From an uncultured Clostridium sp. (lineage in GTDB: Bacteria; Bacillota; Clostridia; TANB77; CAG-508), in contig CANOWW010000001.1 of NCBI GenBank assembly GCA_947571115.1, forward strand, positions 62,001-126,000: a DNA stretch of 64,000 bases. The letters run 5' to 3'. Under the pieces are notes generated by a model. The model ran no database searches. It was given only the letters and a program-made list of their open reading frames with translations, and was not told the origin of the DNA. Positions 18,828 through 28,609 of this stretch are shown piece by piece. Numbering within the stretch: position 1 is the stretch's first letter; each line of letters opens with the position of its first letter. The position numbers were made by a program, and so were the translations under genes.

Positions 18828-20108
18828 TTAAGTTTGAATCTTCTGATAGGTAATTTTGCTTTCTAAATCACAAAGCGCCACGCATTCTCGATACGCCAAC
18901 ACTTCCGTAAAAATCACATCATATTTTCTCTGATAAACGTCCAATTCTCCCATGCTATTATATTTTGTGCACCCCAAAGAAATCGTGTATCTGCCCGGCG
19001 CAATTGGAATAACTTGCTTAAATTCCACAAGTACATGGTCACCTTTTTTGTAATTTCCTGTTGCCATTTTATAAATCACGGTATTAGTTCCACAATACTC
19101 CATTCCTTTGATATCTTTAATGGTCATAGCAAAAATAGGGTCTTCGATATCTTCATTGATTTTTATCTTCATTTTAATGGTAGTTTCTTCTTGATTATTA
19201 ATCGCAACCGCATATTTTCCGTTCTTGTCAAAAATACCATAATCGTAAATATCCACTGCATTTGTCCCATAAACTAAAGGCTCACTATTGGTTTCAAAAT
19301 GATTTCTCCATACATCAGAATCCAGCTGAGCCACTGGAACATTGTCTTCCTCCTTGATTTCAGAATCAATATCCAAGCCAACCATAATTTTTTTATATTT
19401 ATCCACACCAGTTTTGACATCGCCGTCAAAAATCTTTCTGCCATTTTCAAGAATTATCGTCCTTGTACAATTCTTCAAAACATCAGAAATGCCATGGGTA
19501 ACAAACAAAATGGTCTTTCCTTCTTTTTTAAATTGCTCAAACTTTTTAAAGCATTTCAGCTGAAACGCCATATCTCCAACAGACAAAACCTCGTCCACAA
19601 TTAAAACCTCTGGTTCAACATGAATGGCGCAAGCAAAAGCAAGCCTTGCAAACATACCTGAAGAATACGTTTTAACAGGCTGATACAAATGATCTCCAAT
19701 ATCGGCAAAATCAATGATTGCTTGCTTTTTGGCTTCAATTTGCTCCAAAGTAAGCCCCATTACTTGCCCATGTTGGTAAATATTCTCCACACCTGTCAAA
19801 TCTGTATTAAAAGCGGTTCCCAGCTCCAACAAAGAACTAATTTTTCCATTGACTTCAATATTGCCAGAAGTCGGAATGACCACCCCAGTTATCATTTTTA
19901 ATAAAGTGGATTTTCCAGCACCGTTTTTTCCTAAAATCCCCAAAACTTCGCCTTTTTTTACCTCTAAATCTAGCCCATCCATCGCTCGAAAAGTGCCATG
20001 TTTATGCACCCAATTCGGAAACATTGTCTCCAGCAAACGGTCCTTTTTTCGCGCAAACATTTTATATTCTTTTACCAAATTTGTTATTTTTATCACTGTT
20101 TCACTCAT
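18828..20108 (-). CDS. wzt: Polysaccharide ABC transporter ATP-binding protein with C-terminal carbohydrate-binding domain (Wzt type)
   Basis: A 426-residue ATPase. Walker A is GKNGAGKSTLLKM, the signature YSSGMFARLAFA and Walker B VLIVDEVLSVGD. After about residue 245 follows an extra beta-rich domain of the Wzt C-terminal type, which in known systems binds the finished polymer. With the permease at 21124-21912 it forms the exporter that moves undecaprenyl-linked glycan across the membrane. The extra domain and the nearby methyltransferase together suggest recognition of a modified chain end. Confidence 0.93.
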   Translation of the reverse strand: MSETVIKITNLVKEYKMFARKKDRLLETMFPNWVHKHGTFRAMDGLDLEVKKGEVLGILGKNGAGKSTLLKMITGVVIPTSGNIEVNGKISSLLELGTAFNTDLTGVENIYQHGQVMGLTLEQIEAKKQAIIDFADIGDHLYQPVKTYSSGMFARLAFACAIHVEPEVLIVDEVLSVGDMAFQLKCFKKFEQFKKEGKTILFVTHGISDVLKNCTRTIILENGRKIFDGDVKTGVDKYKKIMVGLDIDSEIKEEDNVPVAQLDSDVWRNHFETNSEPLVYGTNAVDIYDYGIFDKNGKYAVAINNQEETTIKMKIKINEDIEDPIFAMTIKDIKGMEYCGTNTVIYKMATGNYKKGDHVLVEFKQVIPIAPGRYTISLGCTKYNSMGELDVYQRKYDVIFTEVLAYRECVALCDLESKITYQKIQT

Positions 20109-20109
20109 C

Positions 20110-21084
20110 TTATTTCTTCTTCCATCCTTTCTTCATGCGGAATAATGGCAAAGCCAAAGCAGGCATATTGAGTATCAAAAAATTTTGAAAAGCATAACTC
20201 AAATTTTCATATTGATACAATTTCCAAAATAATTTGTTATTTTGAAAATCCCATTTTCTAACATTTTTCAAACTCTGAAAATATTCATAGGACTTCTTAT
20301 TCAGCAACTCTATTTCCTCATCTTCAAAAACTTCACTATTTTGCATAAAAATTTTAAAATGGTCTTTCTTCACATCTATAAATAAATTTCTCATCTGGTT
20401 AAAATCTTGTATTTCATCTGACTTCTTTTTCGAGCCAATTTGATTTTTACCATGTTGCCTATATTTGACAAGTGGCTCATCCACGAAAGACATTTTGCCA
20501 AATTTGCTGACGACAAGAGCTGTCCAGTAATCATGCAAAATATATTTTGATTTATGTGGTAAAGGCAAAATTTTCTCCAAAAATTTTGATTTCACAAGCA
20601 TCGTGCTTCCAGTCACAAAATTATTCAAATACAAGCTCTCAAAATGATTATATTTCTTGACCTTTTTTTCAAATCCTTTTAACTTCCAATAAGACTTGCA
20701 AACAGGCTCTAAATCTTGAGTTACCACTTCCAAATCGCTATACACTAAATCGCAATTTGATTGTTTCATCTGACTGACTGATTTTTGAATTTTGTCTTTT
20801 TGCCAAACGTCATCTTGATCCGAAAACATAAAATATTCACTTTCTACTTGTTTCATTAAAAACTCAAAATTCTGCATAACACCTAAGTTTTTCTCTTGCA
20901 AAAACACAACCACTCGCTTATCTTTTTCAACATATTCGTTCAAAATTTCTCTTGTGCCATCTTGTGACATATCATCCGAAATTAATAATCGAAAATTGCC
21001 ATAGGACTGCTCAAGAATACTGTCAATTTGTTCTCTTAAATAATTTTCTCCCTGATACGTTGCCATCAAAATATCAATTTTCAT
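20110..21084 (-). CDS. GT2 glycosyltransferase, rhamnosyltransferase-like
   Basis: A 324-residue family 2 enzyme beginning KIDILMATYQGENYL, with ISDDMSQDGT near residue 35 and SDQDDVW as the DxD box. This pattern is typical of RfbF/WbbL-like rhamnosyltransferases, which use the dTDP-rhamnose made by the rml genes of this locus. It sits between wzm and wzt with a one-base gap to wzt. The rhamnose donor is an inference from context. Confidence 0.88.
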   Translation of the reverse strand: MKIDILMATYQGENYLREQIDSILEQSYGNFRLLISDDMSQDGTREILNEYVEKDKRVVVFLQEKNLGVMQNFEFLMKQVESEYFMFSDQDDVWQKDKIQKSVSQMKQSNCDLVYSDLEVVTQDLEPVCKSYWKLKGFEKKVKKYNHFESLYLNNFVTGSTMLVKSKFLEKILPLPHKSKYILHDYWTALVVSKFGKMSFVDEPLVKYRQHGKNQIGSKKKSDEIQDFNQMRNLFIDVKKDHFKIFMQNSEVFEDEEIELLNKKSYEYFQSLKNVRKWDFQNNKLFWKLYQYENLSYAFQNFLILNMPALALPLFRMKKGWKKK

Positions 21085-21123
21085 TCTACTTTCCCAAAAC
21101 CTCCGAAACCTGCAATAGCAGCA

Positions 21124-21912
21124 TTAAAGCACATCTGCAAAATCTTTTTTATTTCTTTTGAAAACAGAATTTCCCCACAAAAACATCAAAATCGTAATCA
21201 CCCAAAAGATAATGCTATACAACCCAAAATGTTCTGTAATAATGGTCGAATTGGAGATAAAAGCTTGTCTGAAACCTTCTACCAAATAAGTAAACGGAAA
21301 CGCCTTAAACAAAATACAAACAATTCCTTCTAGCATATCTAAATTCCAAATAATTGGGGTAAACCACATGCAAAGCTGAATGATAATGTTTAATAATTGC
21401 GAAAAATCTGGTACAACAGTTGTCAATGCTGAAGTAAAACGCGTTAGGGCAATAATAAAACAAAATGCACAAAATACAATATAGATGATATTCAAAATAT
21501 TTGGAAAATAACCATATGCCACAGATACCATAGTCGCAATATAAATCAAAAACACACCAATAAAACTAGAAGATGCAATCGATATTACAGGGATAATATC
21601 CACTGGAAACACCACTTTTTTTACCAAATAACTGTAATTTCGGATGGAACTACTGCTATTTAAAATGGCATCACTGCAAAACATCCACATCGCCATACCC
21701 GGTAAAAACCAAACAACATATGGATATTTGCCAGAACTTCCTGTTTTTAAAATATATTGAAAAACAATCACATAAGTGAGCATAAACACGAATGGTTGTG
21801 CAAATCCCCAAATTGTTCCTAAGCTAGTATTGGCGAAACGATTTTTAAAATCGTTTCTACCTAATTGCATCGCTAATTTTCTATTTTGATAAAGTGTCTT
21901 AAAAAAATCCAT
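21124..21912 (-). CDS. wzm: ABC-2 type polysaccharide export permease (Wzm type)
   Basis: A 262-residue permease with six predicted transmembrane helices and the ABC-2 family pattern (NRFANTSLGTIWGFAQP near residue 25, VEGFRQAF near 215). It pairs with the Wzt-like ATPase at 18828-20108. A clear promoter lies just upstream at 21936-21964, so the exporter and downstream glycosyltransferases have their own transcription start inside the locus. Confidence 0.93.
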   Translation of the reverse strand: MDFFKTLYQNRKLAMQLGRNDFKNRFANTSLGTIWGFAQPFVFMLTYVIVFQYILKTGSSGKYPYVVWFLPGMAMWMFCSDAILNSSSSIRNYSYLVKKVVFPVDIIPVISIASSSFIGVFLIYIATMVSVAYGYFPNILNIIYIVFCAFCFIIALTRFTSALTTVVPDFSQLLNIIIQLCMWFTPIIWNLDMLEGIVCILFKAFPFTYLVEGFRQAFISNSTIITEHFGLYSIIFWVITILMFLWGNSVFKRNKKDFADVL

Positions 21913-21935
21913 TTCTTATTCCTTTCATTTTTTGT

Positions 21936-21964
21936 ATTATATCATGAATGCATCCATAATTCAA
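21936..21964 (-). promoter_or_regulatory. Sigma-A promoter for wzm and downstream genes
   Basis: On the minus strand TTGAAT (21959-21964) and TATAAT (21936-21941) are separated by 17 bp. The start of wzm is about 24 bases downstream of the -10 box. Confidence 0.75.
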
Positions 21965-21984
21965 CAACCAAACATTCAAATTTT

Positions 21985-22957
21985 CTATTTCATCAAATAT
22001 TCTGGATGTGCTAAATACCAATCAATGGTCTTGACAATGCCATCTTCAAATTTTGTTTTTGGAAGCCATCCCAATTTGTTGTGAATTTTCGTAGGGTCAA
22101 TCGCATAACGATAATCATGCCCTTTTCTATCTTCAACAAAAGAAATCAAACTCTCTGGCTTGTCCAATCTCTTCAAAATCAATTTCACAATTTCAATATT
22201 GCGTTTTTCATTATGTCCCCCAATATTATATCTTTCGCCTTTTACGCCTTCATGCAACACCAAATCAATTGCTTCGCAATGGTCCTCCACAAAAAGCCAA
22301 TCACGAATATTCAAGCCTTCTCCATACACTGGCAATTTTTCGTCTTTCAAAGCAAGACTAATCATATGCGGAATTAACTTTTCATGATGTTGATATGGTC
22401 CATAATTGTTAGAACAATTTGTCACACAAACATTCATTTTAAAGGTTTCTGCGTATGCCAAAGCAATCAAATCAGAAGATGCTTTTGACGCAGAATATGG
22501 GCTGTTTGGTTGGATTGGAGAAGTTTCCGTAAAAAATCCTTCTTCCCCAAGTGTTCCATACACCTCGTCTGTAGAAACATGTACAAAGCGATTTTCGCTT
22601 CCTTCGCCCCAAAATTGCTTTGCAGCCTCCAATAAAGTGTGTGTTCCAATCACGTTAGTTTGGGTAAAAATAAATGGATTTTTAATACTGTTATCTACAT
22701 GTGATTCAGCTGCAAAATGCACAACTGCGTCAATATCATATTTTTGATAGGTTTCCATCACAGTATCAAAATCGCAAATATCGCCTTGTACAAATGTAAT
22801 TTTGTCTTTGATATTATTCAAATTCTCAATATTGCCTGCATAAGTCAATTTGTCAAAAACAATAAAATTGTATTTTCCTTCATATTTGTTTACCATAAGT
22901 TCTGCAAAATTTGCTCCTATAAAACCGAGCCGCCCCTGTTATCATAATATTTTTCAT
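21985..22957 (-). CDS. rmlB: dTDP-glucose 4,6-dehydratase with one CGG-T recoding site
   Basis: Second enzyme of dTDP-L-rhamnose synthesis. The full product is about 323 residues when C22927 is skipped. The N-terminus then reads MKNIMITGAAGFIGANFAEL, the NAD-binding loop. The zero frame instead hits a stop 14 codons after CGG, and the nearest later ATG (22896) would delete the NAD loop. Further hallmarks are STDEVYGTL and the catalytic YSASKASSD. rmlA, rmlC and rmlD are all upstream in the same locus. Confidence 0.92.
22924..22927 (-). other. CGG-T recoding site in rmlB
   Basis: Reads GCT CGG T, eleventh codon. Skipping C22927 restores TGAAGFIGANF; the glycine belongs to the GxxGFIG dinucleotide-binding loop. 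Confidence 0.88.
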
Positions 22958-22973
22958 AATTTTCTCCTCCTTA

Positions 22974-23666
22974 TTAATTAATTAGTTGTTCTAAATCATA
23001 ACCATAACCATCTTTATCAATAGCAACTGTTGTTAAACTCCCGCCTTCTCTTTCACCATTTTCATTTTCAAAACCGATAGCCACTCTCTCAAAACGTACA
23101 ATATTTGACAAGTCCTTTATTTTTCCCTCTGATACATACTTTTTGTCTTTTCCTTTTATCATATTTTCGGAATTAATATATTCCACGGTCCCATCTTCCA
23201 TTAAAAACAAAATTTTAGCTGGTTCAATTCCATTTCCAAAATAGGCAAAATACACACTTGCAATTTTTCCATCAAATCCAGTTAACTCCTCATTTTGTAC
23301 TTCAGCTTTTGTATCTGAATACAATGATTGATAAATTTCATTATCTGGCATTACAGATACCATCGCCTTCCCATCTTTCTCCAAAATCACTGTAATTCCC
23401 TCAATAGAATCATAGCGCACATCTTCATAAATAGTATTTTCTGTTTTTGTTTTCATTTTATTTGCATCAAATCCATAAGTTCCCTCTAATGTATTGTCTA
23501 TGTTGTCTGTAGCCTTCTTGGCTTGCGTAACTTCTTGTGAATTTACATCATTCTCCTCTCCTGACTGCACTACTTTCCCTGGCAAGCGATTATAAAAATT
23601 CATACAAACAACCACTAACCCAATTATGCAAATTGTCTCAATTATAATAATGATATTTTTCATCAT
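22974..23666 (-). CDS. Membrane-anchored extracytoplasmic protein, unknown function
   Basis: About 230 residues from the ATG at 23666, chosen because AAAGGAG lies just upstream of this methionine and not of the earlier one at 23708. One N-terminal transmembrane segment (about residues 3-22) is followed by a hydrophilic, acidic extracytoplasmic domain with beta-like stretches. I do not recognise a family. It lies between the HD-domain gene and rmlB. Confidence 0.7.
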   Translation of the reverse strand: MMKNIIIIIETICIIGLVVVCMNFYNRLPGKVVQSGEENDVNSQEVTQAKKATDNIDNTLEGTYGFDANKMKTKTENTIYEDVRYDSIEGITVILEKDGKAMVSVMPDNEIYQSLYSDTKAEVQNEELTGFDGKIASVYFAYFGNGIEPAKILFLMEDGTVEYINSENMIKGKDKKYVSEGKIKDLSNIVRFERVAIGFENENGEREGGSLTTVAIDKDGYGYDLEQLIN

Positions 23667-23742
23667 TTTTTCTCCTTTCCATTTGCAAAATAAGTGCCGT
23701 TTTTGCAATTTTATTTGCGTTTTTTCTACTTAATTTGCGTGA

Positions 23743-24531
23743 TTAGTCCTCATTTTTGACATTTATTTTGCGTTCCATATACTCCACCGCATAATCTGCG
23801 ATTTTCTCTAATTTTTCCCTTGTATCTGCATCTTTCGCGTCAATTTTTTTAACAAATCTACGAATATAGTCATTTTCTTGAATCAACTTCAAAGTTTCTC
23901 TAAAATTAATCGCATAAATATGCGCCATAATCACAACCATAATGTCCATATCGCTTTTCGCCTTGGCATACAGCATGATTTTCTCTTTCTTAAAATCTTC
24001 AAAAATCTCGGAGCTTAGAATTTCGCGCGAAACATCTTTGCTCCCCATATGAGTATGTTCCTCAAGCGGATGTGCTAAAAGGCTTCTGAAAATATCCAAA
24101 TTGTCGCTATCACGAACGATTTTAGCATGCAACATTTCTCGCTCTGACAAGCCTTTTTCAATTTCCAATTTATTATGGTTATTAATTGCCTTATAAATAA
24201 TGCTATCATACTTTTCATCTGCCACAAAACCACGAATATGTTTGTCTCCAAACAAAACCTCCACACTTTTCTGACCATGGTCAATGCTCATTTTATCAGA
24301 ATATGTTTCATAAAATTTCCATTGATCAAAACGCCCAATGTCATGAAGCAAACCTATTAGTTCTGCTAAATCCTGTTCTTCTTCTGGCAAATTCAGCGAT
24401 TTGGCAATCGTTTTTGCGTCTTCTGCCACATGGTACATATGAGCAACTTTCAAAGCAATTCTTGGTTCCTCCATATTATAATTCGCAATATATTCCTTAA
24501 AATAATGTCTGGCTTTTTCTAAATCAATCAT
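23743..24531 (-). CDS. HD-domain phosphohydrolase
   Basis: Starting from MIDLEKARHYF at 24531 the product is 262 residues. AAGGAG lies six bases before this ATG, and an extended -10 element at 24584-24592 would leave almost no leader for the earlier ATG at 24576. The HD signature is complete: a histidine in VAHMYHVAED, then GLLHDIGRFDQ and DHGQKS. Members hydrolyse nucleotides or phosphorylated metabolites. Its place among rhamnose genes does not reveal the substrate. Confidence 0.85.
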   Translation of the reverse strand: MIDLEKARHYFKEYIANYNMEEPRIALKVAHMYHVAEDAKTIAKSLNLPEEEQDLAELIGLLHDIGRFDQWKFYETYSDKMSIDHGQKSVEVLFGDKHIRGFVADEKYDSIIYKAINNHNKLEIEKGLSEREMLHAKIVRDSDNLDIFRSLLAHPLEEHTHMGSKDVSREILSSEIFEDFKKEKIMLYAKAKSDMDIMVVIMAHIYAINFRETLKLIQENDYIRRFVKKIDAKDADTREKLEKIADYAVEYMERKINVKNED

Positions 24532-24583
24532 ATTGTTCTCCTTAAAAATATTTATAAATTTTTCCGTTTTCCCCATTCTAAAA

Positions 24584-24592
24584 ATTATAGCA
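24584..24592 (-). promoter_or_regulatory. Extended -10 promoter upstream of HD-domain gene
   Basis: TGCTATAAT on the minus strand; no good -35 hexamer is seen. It lies about 53 bases before the start codon at 24531. Confidence 0.5.
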
Positions 24593-24661
24593 AAATCAAA
24601 GATTTTGATAATTTTTGAACGGTCCCCACAAATTCACTTCAAAATTGATAAATATTTTCTA

Positions 24662-25243
24662 TTATAAATTTTGAAATAAATCCGTGTTCTTTAACTCCGC
24701 CAAAGTTGGCCATTTTCCATCTTTTTCAGAAGTCAAATATTCTTCAGGCTTCATTCCCGGAACGCTTGGCCACTCAATTCCAACATCTGGGTCATTCCAC
24801 TGCAAACCGCCTTCCGCCTCATGATTATAAACATCATCGCATTTATACGTAAATTCTGCCTCGTCAGATAGCACCAAAAAACCATGTGCAAAACCTCTTG
24901 GAATGAAAAACATTTTTTTATTTTCTTCTGAAATAATCACACCTTCCCATTTGCCATAGGTTTTGCTTCCTGGTCTTAAATCCACTGCCACATCAAAAAC
25001 CTCCCCACGAATGCAACGCACCAATTTGCCTTGCGTATTTTCTTTTTGAAAATGAAGCCCACGCAAAACGCCTTTTTTCGATTTTGATTGATTATCTTGC
25101 ACGAATTCATTTGTAATTCCAATTTCTGCAAAATCTGTCTTACTATATGTTTCCATAAAGTAGCCACGATTATCTCCAAACACAGTTGGTTCAATCACGC
25201 AAACACCTTCTATCGAAGTATCAATTCTTTTAAATTTTCCCAT
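24662..25243 (-). CDS. rmlC: dTDP-4-dehydrorhamnose 3,5-epimerase
   Basis: Third enzyme of the dTDP-L-rhamnose pathway, about 193 residues. The cupin fold shows GVLRGLHFQ with the catalytic histidine, FIPRGFAHGFLVLSD and YNHEAEGGLQWNDPDVGI. I start at the second ATG (25243), eight bases after AAAGGA; the ATG at 25252 is also possible. It overlaps the end of the membrane protein gene at 25230-26678, which supports translational coupling. Confidence 0.94.
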   Translation of the reverse strand: MGKFKRIDTSIEGVCVIEPTVFGDNRGYFMETYSKTDFAEIGITNEFVQDNQSKSKKGVLRGLHFQKENTQGKLVRCIRGEVFDVAVDLRPGSKTYGKWEGVIISEENKKMFFIPRGFAHGFLVLSDEAEFTYKCDDVYNHEAEGGLQWNDPDVGIEWPSVPGMKPEEYLTSEKDGKWPTLAELKNTDLFQNL

Positions 25244-26678
25244 TTTCTTCATCCTTTCTTAATTTTATTTTGTTTGTTATTTTTTGCATTCCATTTGTTG
25301 CCATGACTAAAAATATTGGATACAAGCAAAAAATATATCTTGACTTAATTTCCCATATTAAATAAAAACAAAATATACCAACAATTGTATAGAGCAACAA
25401 ATCTTTTTTATGCTTATGCATTTCTTTTCCCCATAAATCTATACAAGCTAATAATGCAATACAAAAATACTGTCCTTTCATGACATAATCCAGTCCATTT
25501 CTAAAATCAGAATCTTCTACATCGTATAATTGCTGTGTAAGAAACGTGTCGTAGTAAAATTGTTCTTTAGTTCCTACTCCAAAAGAATATCTTTCTGCTT
25601 GATAAGTTCCCTCTGTCCAAAGCCAATATTCCTTTTTGGCTAATAATTTTAACAATCTTATTGGGCCTAATTCTACCATTCTATCTATGACATCCTTTGC
25701 CGTCCAATTGGTTGCATGAGAGCCATCTTGAAAACCAAATTCTGCTTCATTTAAGCCCATTTGAATATACGACCAAACTGGATATTCCATTTTCTCCTCT
25801 GATTTTGGAATCATATAACTTTCTAAAACTTGATAGCCAAAATTAAAAACACAAAAAACAATCAAAATTGTAAGCACCATTTTCAAAGATTTCTTTTTTA
25901 AACCATAATACATCATCGCAGCTATTATCAAAATAATTCCAACTGGTCTTATGATAAATTGCAAAAATAACAAAATTGGTATCAAGCATTTTTTCCACTT
26001 CTGATTTTCATCTTTCGTCATCAAGTACAAACAAATCACAATCAACATCGTAGAAATAATATCATTATAAACCATATTAACATATAAAAATATTGGTATG
26101 AAAGCTATGCCCCAAATCAAAACTAGTCGATTTTTCTGCCCATATATATTTTCATACAAACGATAAGTAAAATAAATTGTTACACAATTGCATATACAAT
26201 TTAAGACTTTTAAAGCCCAAACTTGATATGTTGTTATCCTAAAAATCAAATTAAAAACTAACGCAATTGGCAAATTATTCGAACACCTTTGCAAATATTC
26301 CATATTTTCTGTAAAGTTGCTTAATGCGATTTTCGTCACTTCTGCCATATCAGAAAACATTTGAATCGGGACTAACAGTAAAAATCCAATCTGTCCCATA
26401 AAATACAACAATAGTAAAATCAAATTGGTATATTTTTTGTCGCACTTTTTTCGCAAAAAGTCTGTGAAAAAAGCAAAGGTTCCTATCATGAGTAATCCAA
26501 TAAAAATCCCCAAATAGTTCCAGCCATTATTCAACCTAAAATCTGGCATATCACTATACAAATAAATTGAATTCACAAACAGCATTCCAATCACAATCAT
26601 ACCAAATAGAATTCTCACAAAATAAATCGCTATTTTAGAAATGAGCCTGTCTATTATTTCTAACTTATTCTTCTCCAA
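25230..26678 (-). CDS. Polytopic membrane protein, GT-C/ArnT-like
   Basis: A 482-residue protein with about ten to twelve transmembrane helices, starting with a TTG codon that overlaps the end of rmlA. The layout of short N-terminal loop, many helices and a soluble extracytoplasmic loop (about residues 290-385) is that of GT-C or PMT/ArnT-type glycosyltransferases. I see no unique signature that fixes the subfamily. Being embedded between rmlA and rmlC suggests a role in assembling the rhamnose-containing glycan on the outer face of the membrane. Confidence 0.75.
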   Translation of the reverse strand: MEKNKLEIIDRLISKIAIYFVRILFGMIVIGMLFVNSIYLYSDMPDFRLNNGWNYLGIFIGLLMIGTFAFFTDFLRKKCDKKYTNLILLLLYFMGQIGFLLLVPIQMFSDMAEVTKIALSNFTENMEYLQRCSNNLPIALVFNLIFRITTYQVWALKVLNCICNCVTIYFTYRLYENIYGQKNRLVLIWGIAFIPIFLYVNMVYNDIISTMLIVICLYLMTKDENQKWKKCLIPILLFLQFIIRPVGIILIIAAMMYYGLKKKSLKMVLTILIVFCVFNFGYQVLESYMIPKSEEKMEYPVWSYIQMGLNEAEFGFQDGSHATNWTAKDVIDRMVELGPIRLLKLLAKKEYWLWTEGTYQAERYSFGVGTKEQFYYDTFLTQQLYDVEDSDFRNGLDYVMKGQYFCIALLACIDLWGKEMHKHKKDLLLYTIVGIFCFYLIWEIKSRYIFCLYPIFLVMATNGMQKITNKIKLRKDEENGKI

Positions 26679-27546
26679 ATCTGTCTTCCGCCAATTCTTT
26701 CAAATATTTGCCATATTCCGTTTTCATAAATTTGCTTGCCAAGTCCAACAATTGCTCTTTATTAATCCATCCTTTGGTATAAGCAATCTCTTCTGGGCAA
26801 CTAATTTGAAGTCCCTGCCTTTTTTGAATGGTTTGTACAAAACTTGCTGTTTCTAGTAAAGCATCATGTGTGCCAGTATCAAACCAAGTCATGCCCCTGC
26901 CCAATTTTTCAACCTTCAATTTGCCACGTTTCATATATTCTTCATTGACTGATGTAATTTCCAATTCGCCTCTTGCAGATGGTTTCACATTTTTCGCGAT
27001 TTCTACAACATCATTAGTATAAAAATACAATCCTGGAACTGCATAATTAGATTTCGGCATTTCTGGCTTTTCTTCAATCGAAACGGCATTTCCTTTTTCG
27101 TCTATCTCAACAACGCCATAGGCTTTTGGGTCTTTTACATAATAGCCAAAAATAGTCGCCTCCTCTTTGCGATTGGCTGCTGCTTGCAACTTTTCTGCAA
27201 AATGCTCTCCGTAAAACATATTGTCCCCCAAAATCATTGCTACATTGTCATTTCCGATAAAATCCTCTCCAATAATAAAGGCTTCTGCCAAACCATTTGG
27301 TTTTTCCTGCACTTTATACTCAAATTTCATGCCCCATTTTGAGCCATCTCCCAACAATTCTTGAAAAACGACAATATCTCGTGGCGTAGAAATAATCAAA
27401 ACCTCCCTAATATCAGCTTGCATTAAAACAGACAATGGGTAATAAATCATTGGCTTGTCATACACAGGCATAATTTGCTTTGAAATGGCTAATGTAAGTG
27501 GATATAAACGAGTTCCACTTCCTCCCGCTAAAATAATTCCTTTCAT
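26665..27546 (-). CDS. rmlA: Glucose-1-phosphate thymidylyltransferase
   Basis: First enzyme of dTDP-L-rhamnose synthesis, 293 residues. [11 protein letters not shown] near the N-terminus binds the nucleotide, followed by [29 protein letters not shown] is the metal-binding aspartate region, and [20 protein letters not shown] is also conserved. It begins 15 bases after the end of rmlD. Confidence 0.95.
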   Translation of the reverse strand: MKGIILAGGSGTRLYPLTLAISKQIMPVYDKPMIYYPLSVLMQADIREVLIISTPRDIVVFQELLGDGSKWGMKFEYKVQEKPNGLAEAFIIGEDFIGNDNVAMILGDNMFYGEHFAEKLQAAANRKEEATIFGYYVKDPKAYGVVEIDEKGNAVSIEEKPEMPKSNYAVPGLYFYTNDVVEIAKNVKPSARGELEITSVNEEYMKRGKLKVEKLGRGMTWFDTGTHDALLETASFVQTIQKRQGLQISCPEEIAYTKGWINKEQLLDLASKFMKTEYGKYLKELAEDRFGEE

Positions 27547-27561
27547 ATTTAATCCTCCTTT

Positions 27562-28422
27562 TTAATTTTTCAATTCTTCTTTTAAATAAGCCGCTAAAGC
27601 CTCTTCCCATTTGGCAGGATAAATGCCCACTTGATGCAATTTTTCTTTTGACAATTTGCTGTTGGCAGGTCTATCGCTTGACTCTGGATGTTGCTCTTTG
27701 TATTCTTGAGAAGTTAATGCAACAACTGGTGTTGCAATTCCAGCCAATTCGTAAATCTTTCTGGTAAACCCACACCATGTTGTAAATCCTTCATTGGTTG
27801 AATGATAAACACCATAAGCTGGCTCTTTTTCCATAATTTGCTCAATAATTTCACACAAAGTTGTTGTGCAAGTCGGGCTGCCATGTTGGTCGTCCACAAC
27901 AGAAACTTTCTCATTATTGGAAATTCTTAGCATGGTTTTGACAAAATTTTTGCCACCTAAGCCATATAACCAAGCTGTTCTCAAAACATAATATTTTTCT
28001 GCTTTTGCCGCATTTTGCTCTCCTAAATATTTCGTTTTTCCATAAGCGCTTACAGGACAAGCTGACATGTCTTCTGTGTATGCTTTGTCAGTTTCTAATT
28101 TTCCGTCAAAAACATAGTCTGTGCTAATGTGAATGAATGTGCTATTGTTCTCTTTTGCAGCTTCTGCAATATTGGCAACTGCCTCTCCGTTAACACGATT
28201 TGCCAAATCAAAATTCACTTCGCAGCCATCCACATTCGTATAAGCTGCACAATTTACGATAAAATCTGGCACCACTTCTTTTGCCTTGCTAAATACTGCC
28301 TCTCTATCGCAAATATCAAGTGTCTGCAATGTTGTTCCAACAACTTCATATTTTTTTTCAAGTCTTTCCTTTAATTCTCCGCCAAGCATTCCGTCTGCTC
28401 CAATTAATAAAACTTTTTTCAT
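27562..28422 (-). CDS. rmlD: dTDP-4-dehydrorhamnose reductase
   Basis: Last enzyme of the dTDP-L-rhamnose pathway, 286 residues. The NAD(P)-binding loop is GADGMLGGELKERL, the catalytic motif SAYGKTKYLGE, and STDYVFDG is also present. It is the first gene of the long locus that runs down to coordinate 1, with a near-consensus promoter 36 bases upstream at 28458-28485. Confidence 0.94.
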   Translation of the reverse strand: MKKVLLIGADGMLGGELKERLEKKYEVVGTTLQTLDICDREAVFSKAKEVVPDFIVNCAAYTNVDGCEVNFDLANRVNGEAVANIAEAAKENNSTFIHISTDYVFDGKLETDKAYTEDMSACPVSAYGKTKYLGEQNAAKAEKYYVLRTAWLYGLGGKNFVKTMLRISNNEKVSVVDDQHGSPTCTTTLCEIIEQIMEKEPAYGVYHSTNEGFTTWCGFTRKIYELAGIATPVVALTSQEYKEQHPESSDRPANSKLSKEKLHQVGIYPAKWEEALAAYLKEELKN

Positions 28423-28457
28423 GAGTTCCTCCCTATAAAATTAATTTCGACATAGCT

Positions 28458-28485
28458 ATTATATCACACCAAACCAATTTGTCAA
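28458..28485 (-). promoter_or_regulatory. Near-consensus sigma-A promoter of the rml/polysaccharide locus
   Basis: On the minus strand TTGACA (28480-28485) and TATAAT (28458-28463) are separated by 16 bp. The rmlD start is 36 bases from the -10 box, with GGGAGGA in front of it. Confidence 0.85.
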
Positions 28486-28556
28486 AGTTTTTTACAGATA
28501 AAATACAATTTACACACAATTTTCACAAAACAAACCTCTAAACTTCTGCAAAGCGC

Positions 28557-28588
28557 AAAAACGCAAGATTAGAAAACCTAATCTTGCG
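28557..28588 (-). terminator. Intrinsic terminator after the repeat-protein gene
   Basis: A perfect 11-bp stem (28562-28572 with 28578-28588, loop of five) is followed on the minus strand by five Ts. It lies 22 bases past the stop of 28610-31105 and insulates that gene from the rml promoter. Confidence 0.85.
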
Positions 28589-28609
28589 CTATTTTGAACT
28601 CGTTCAAAA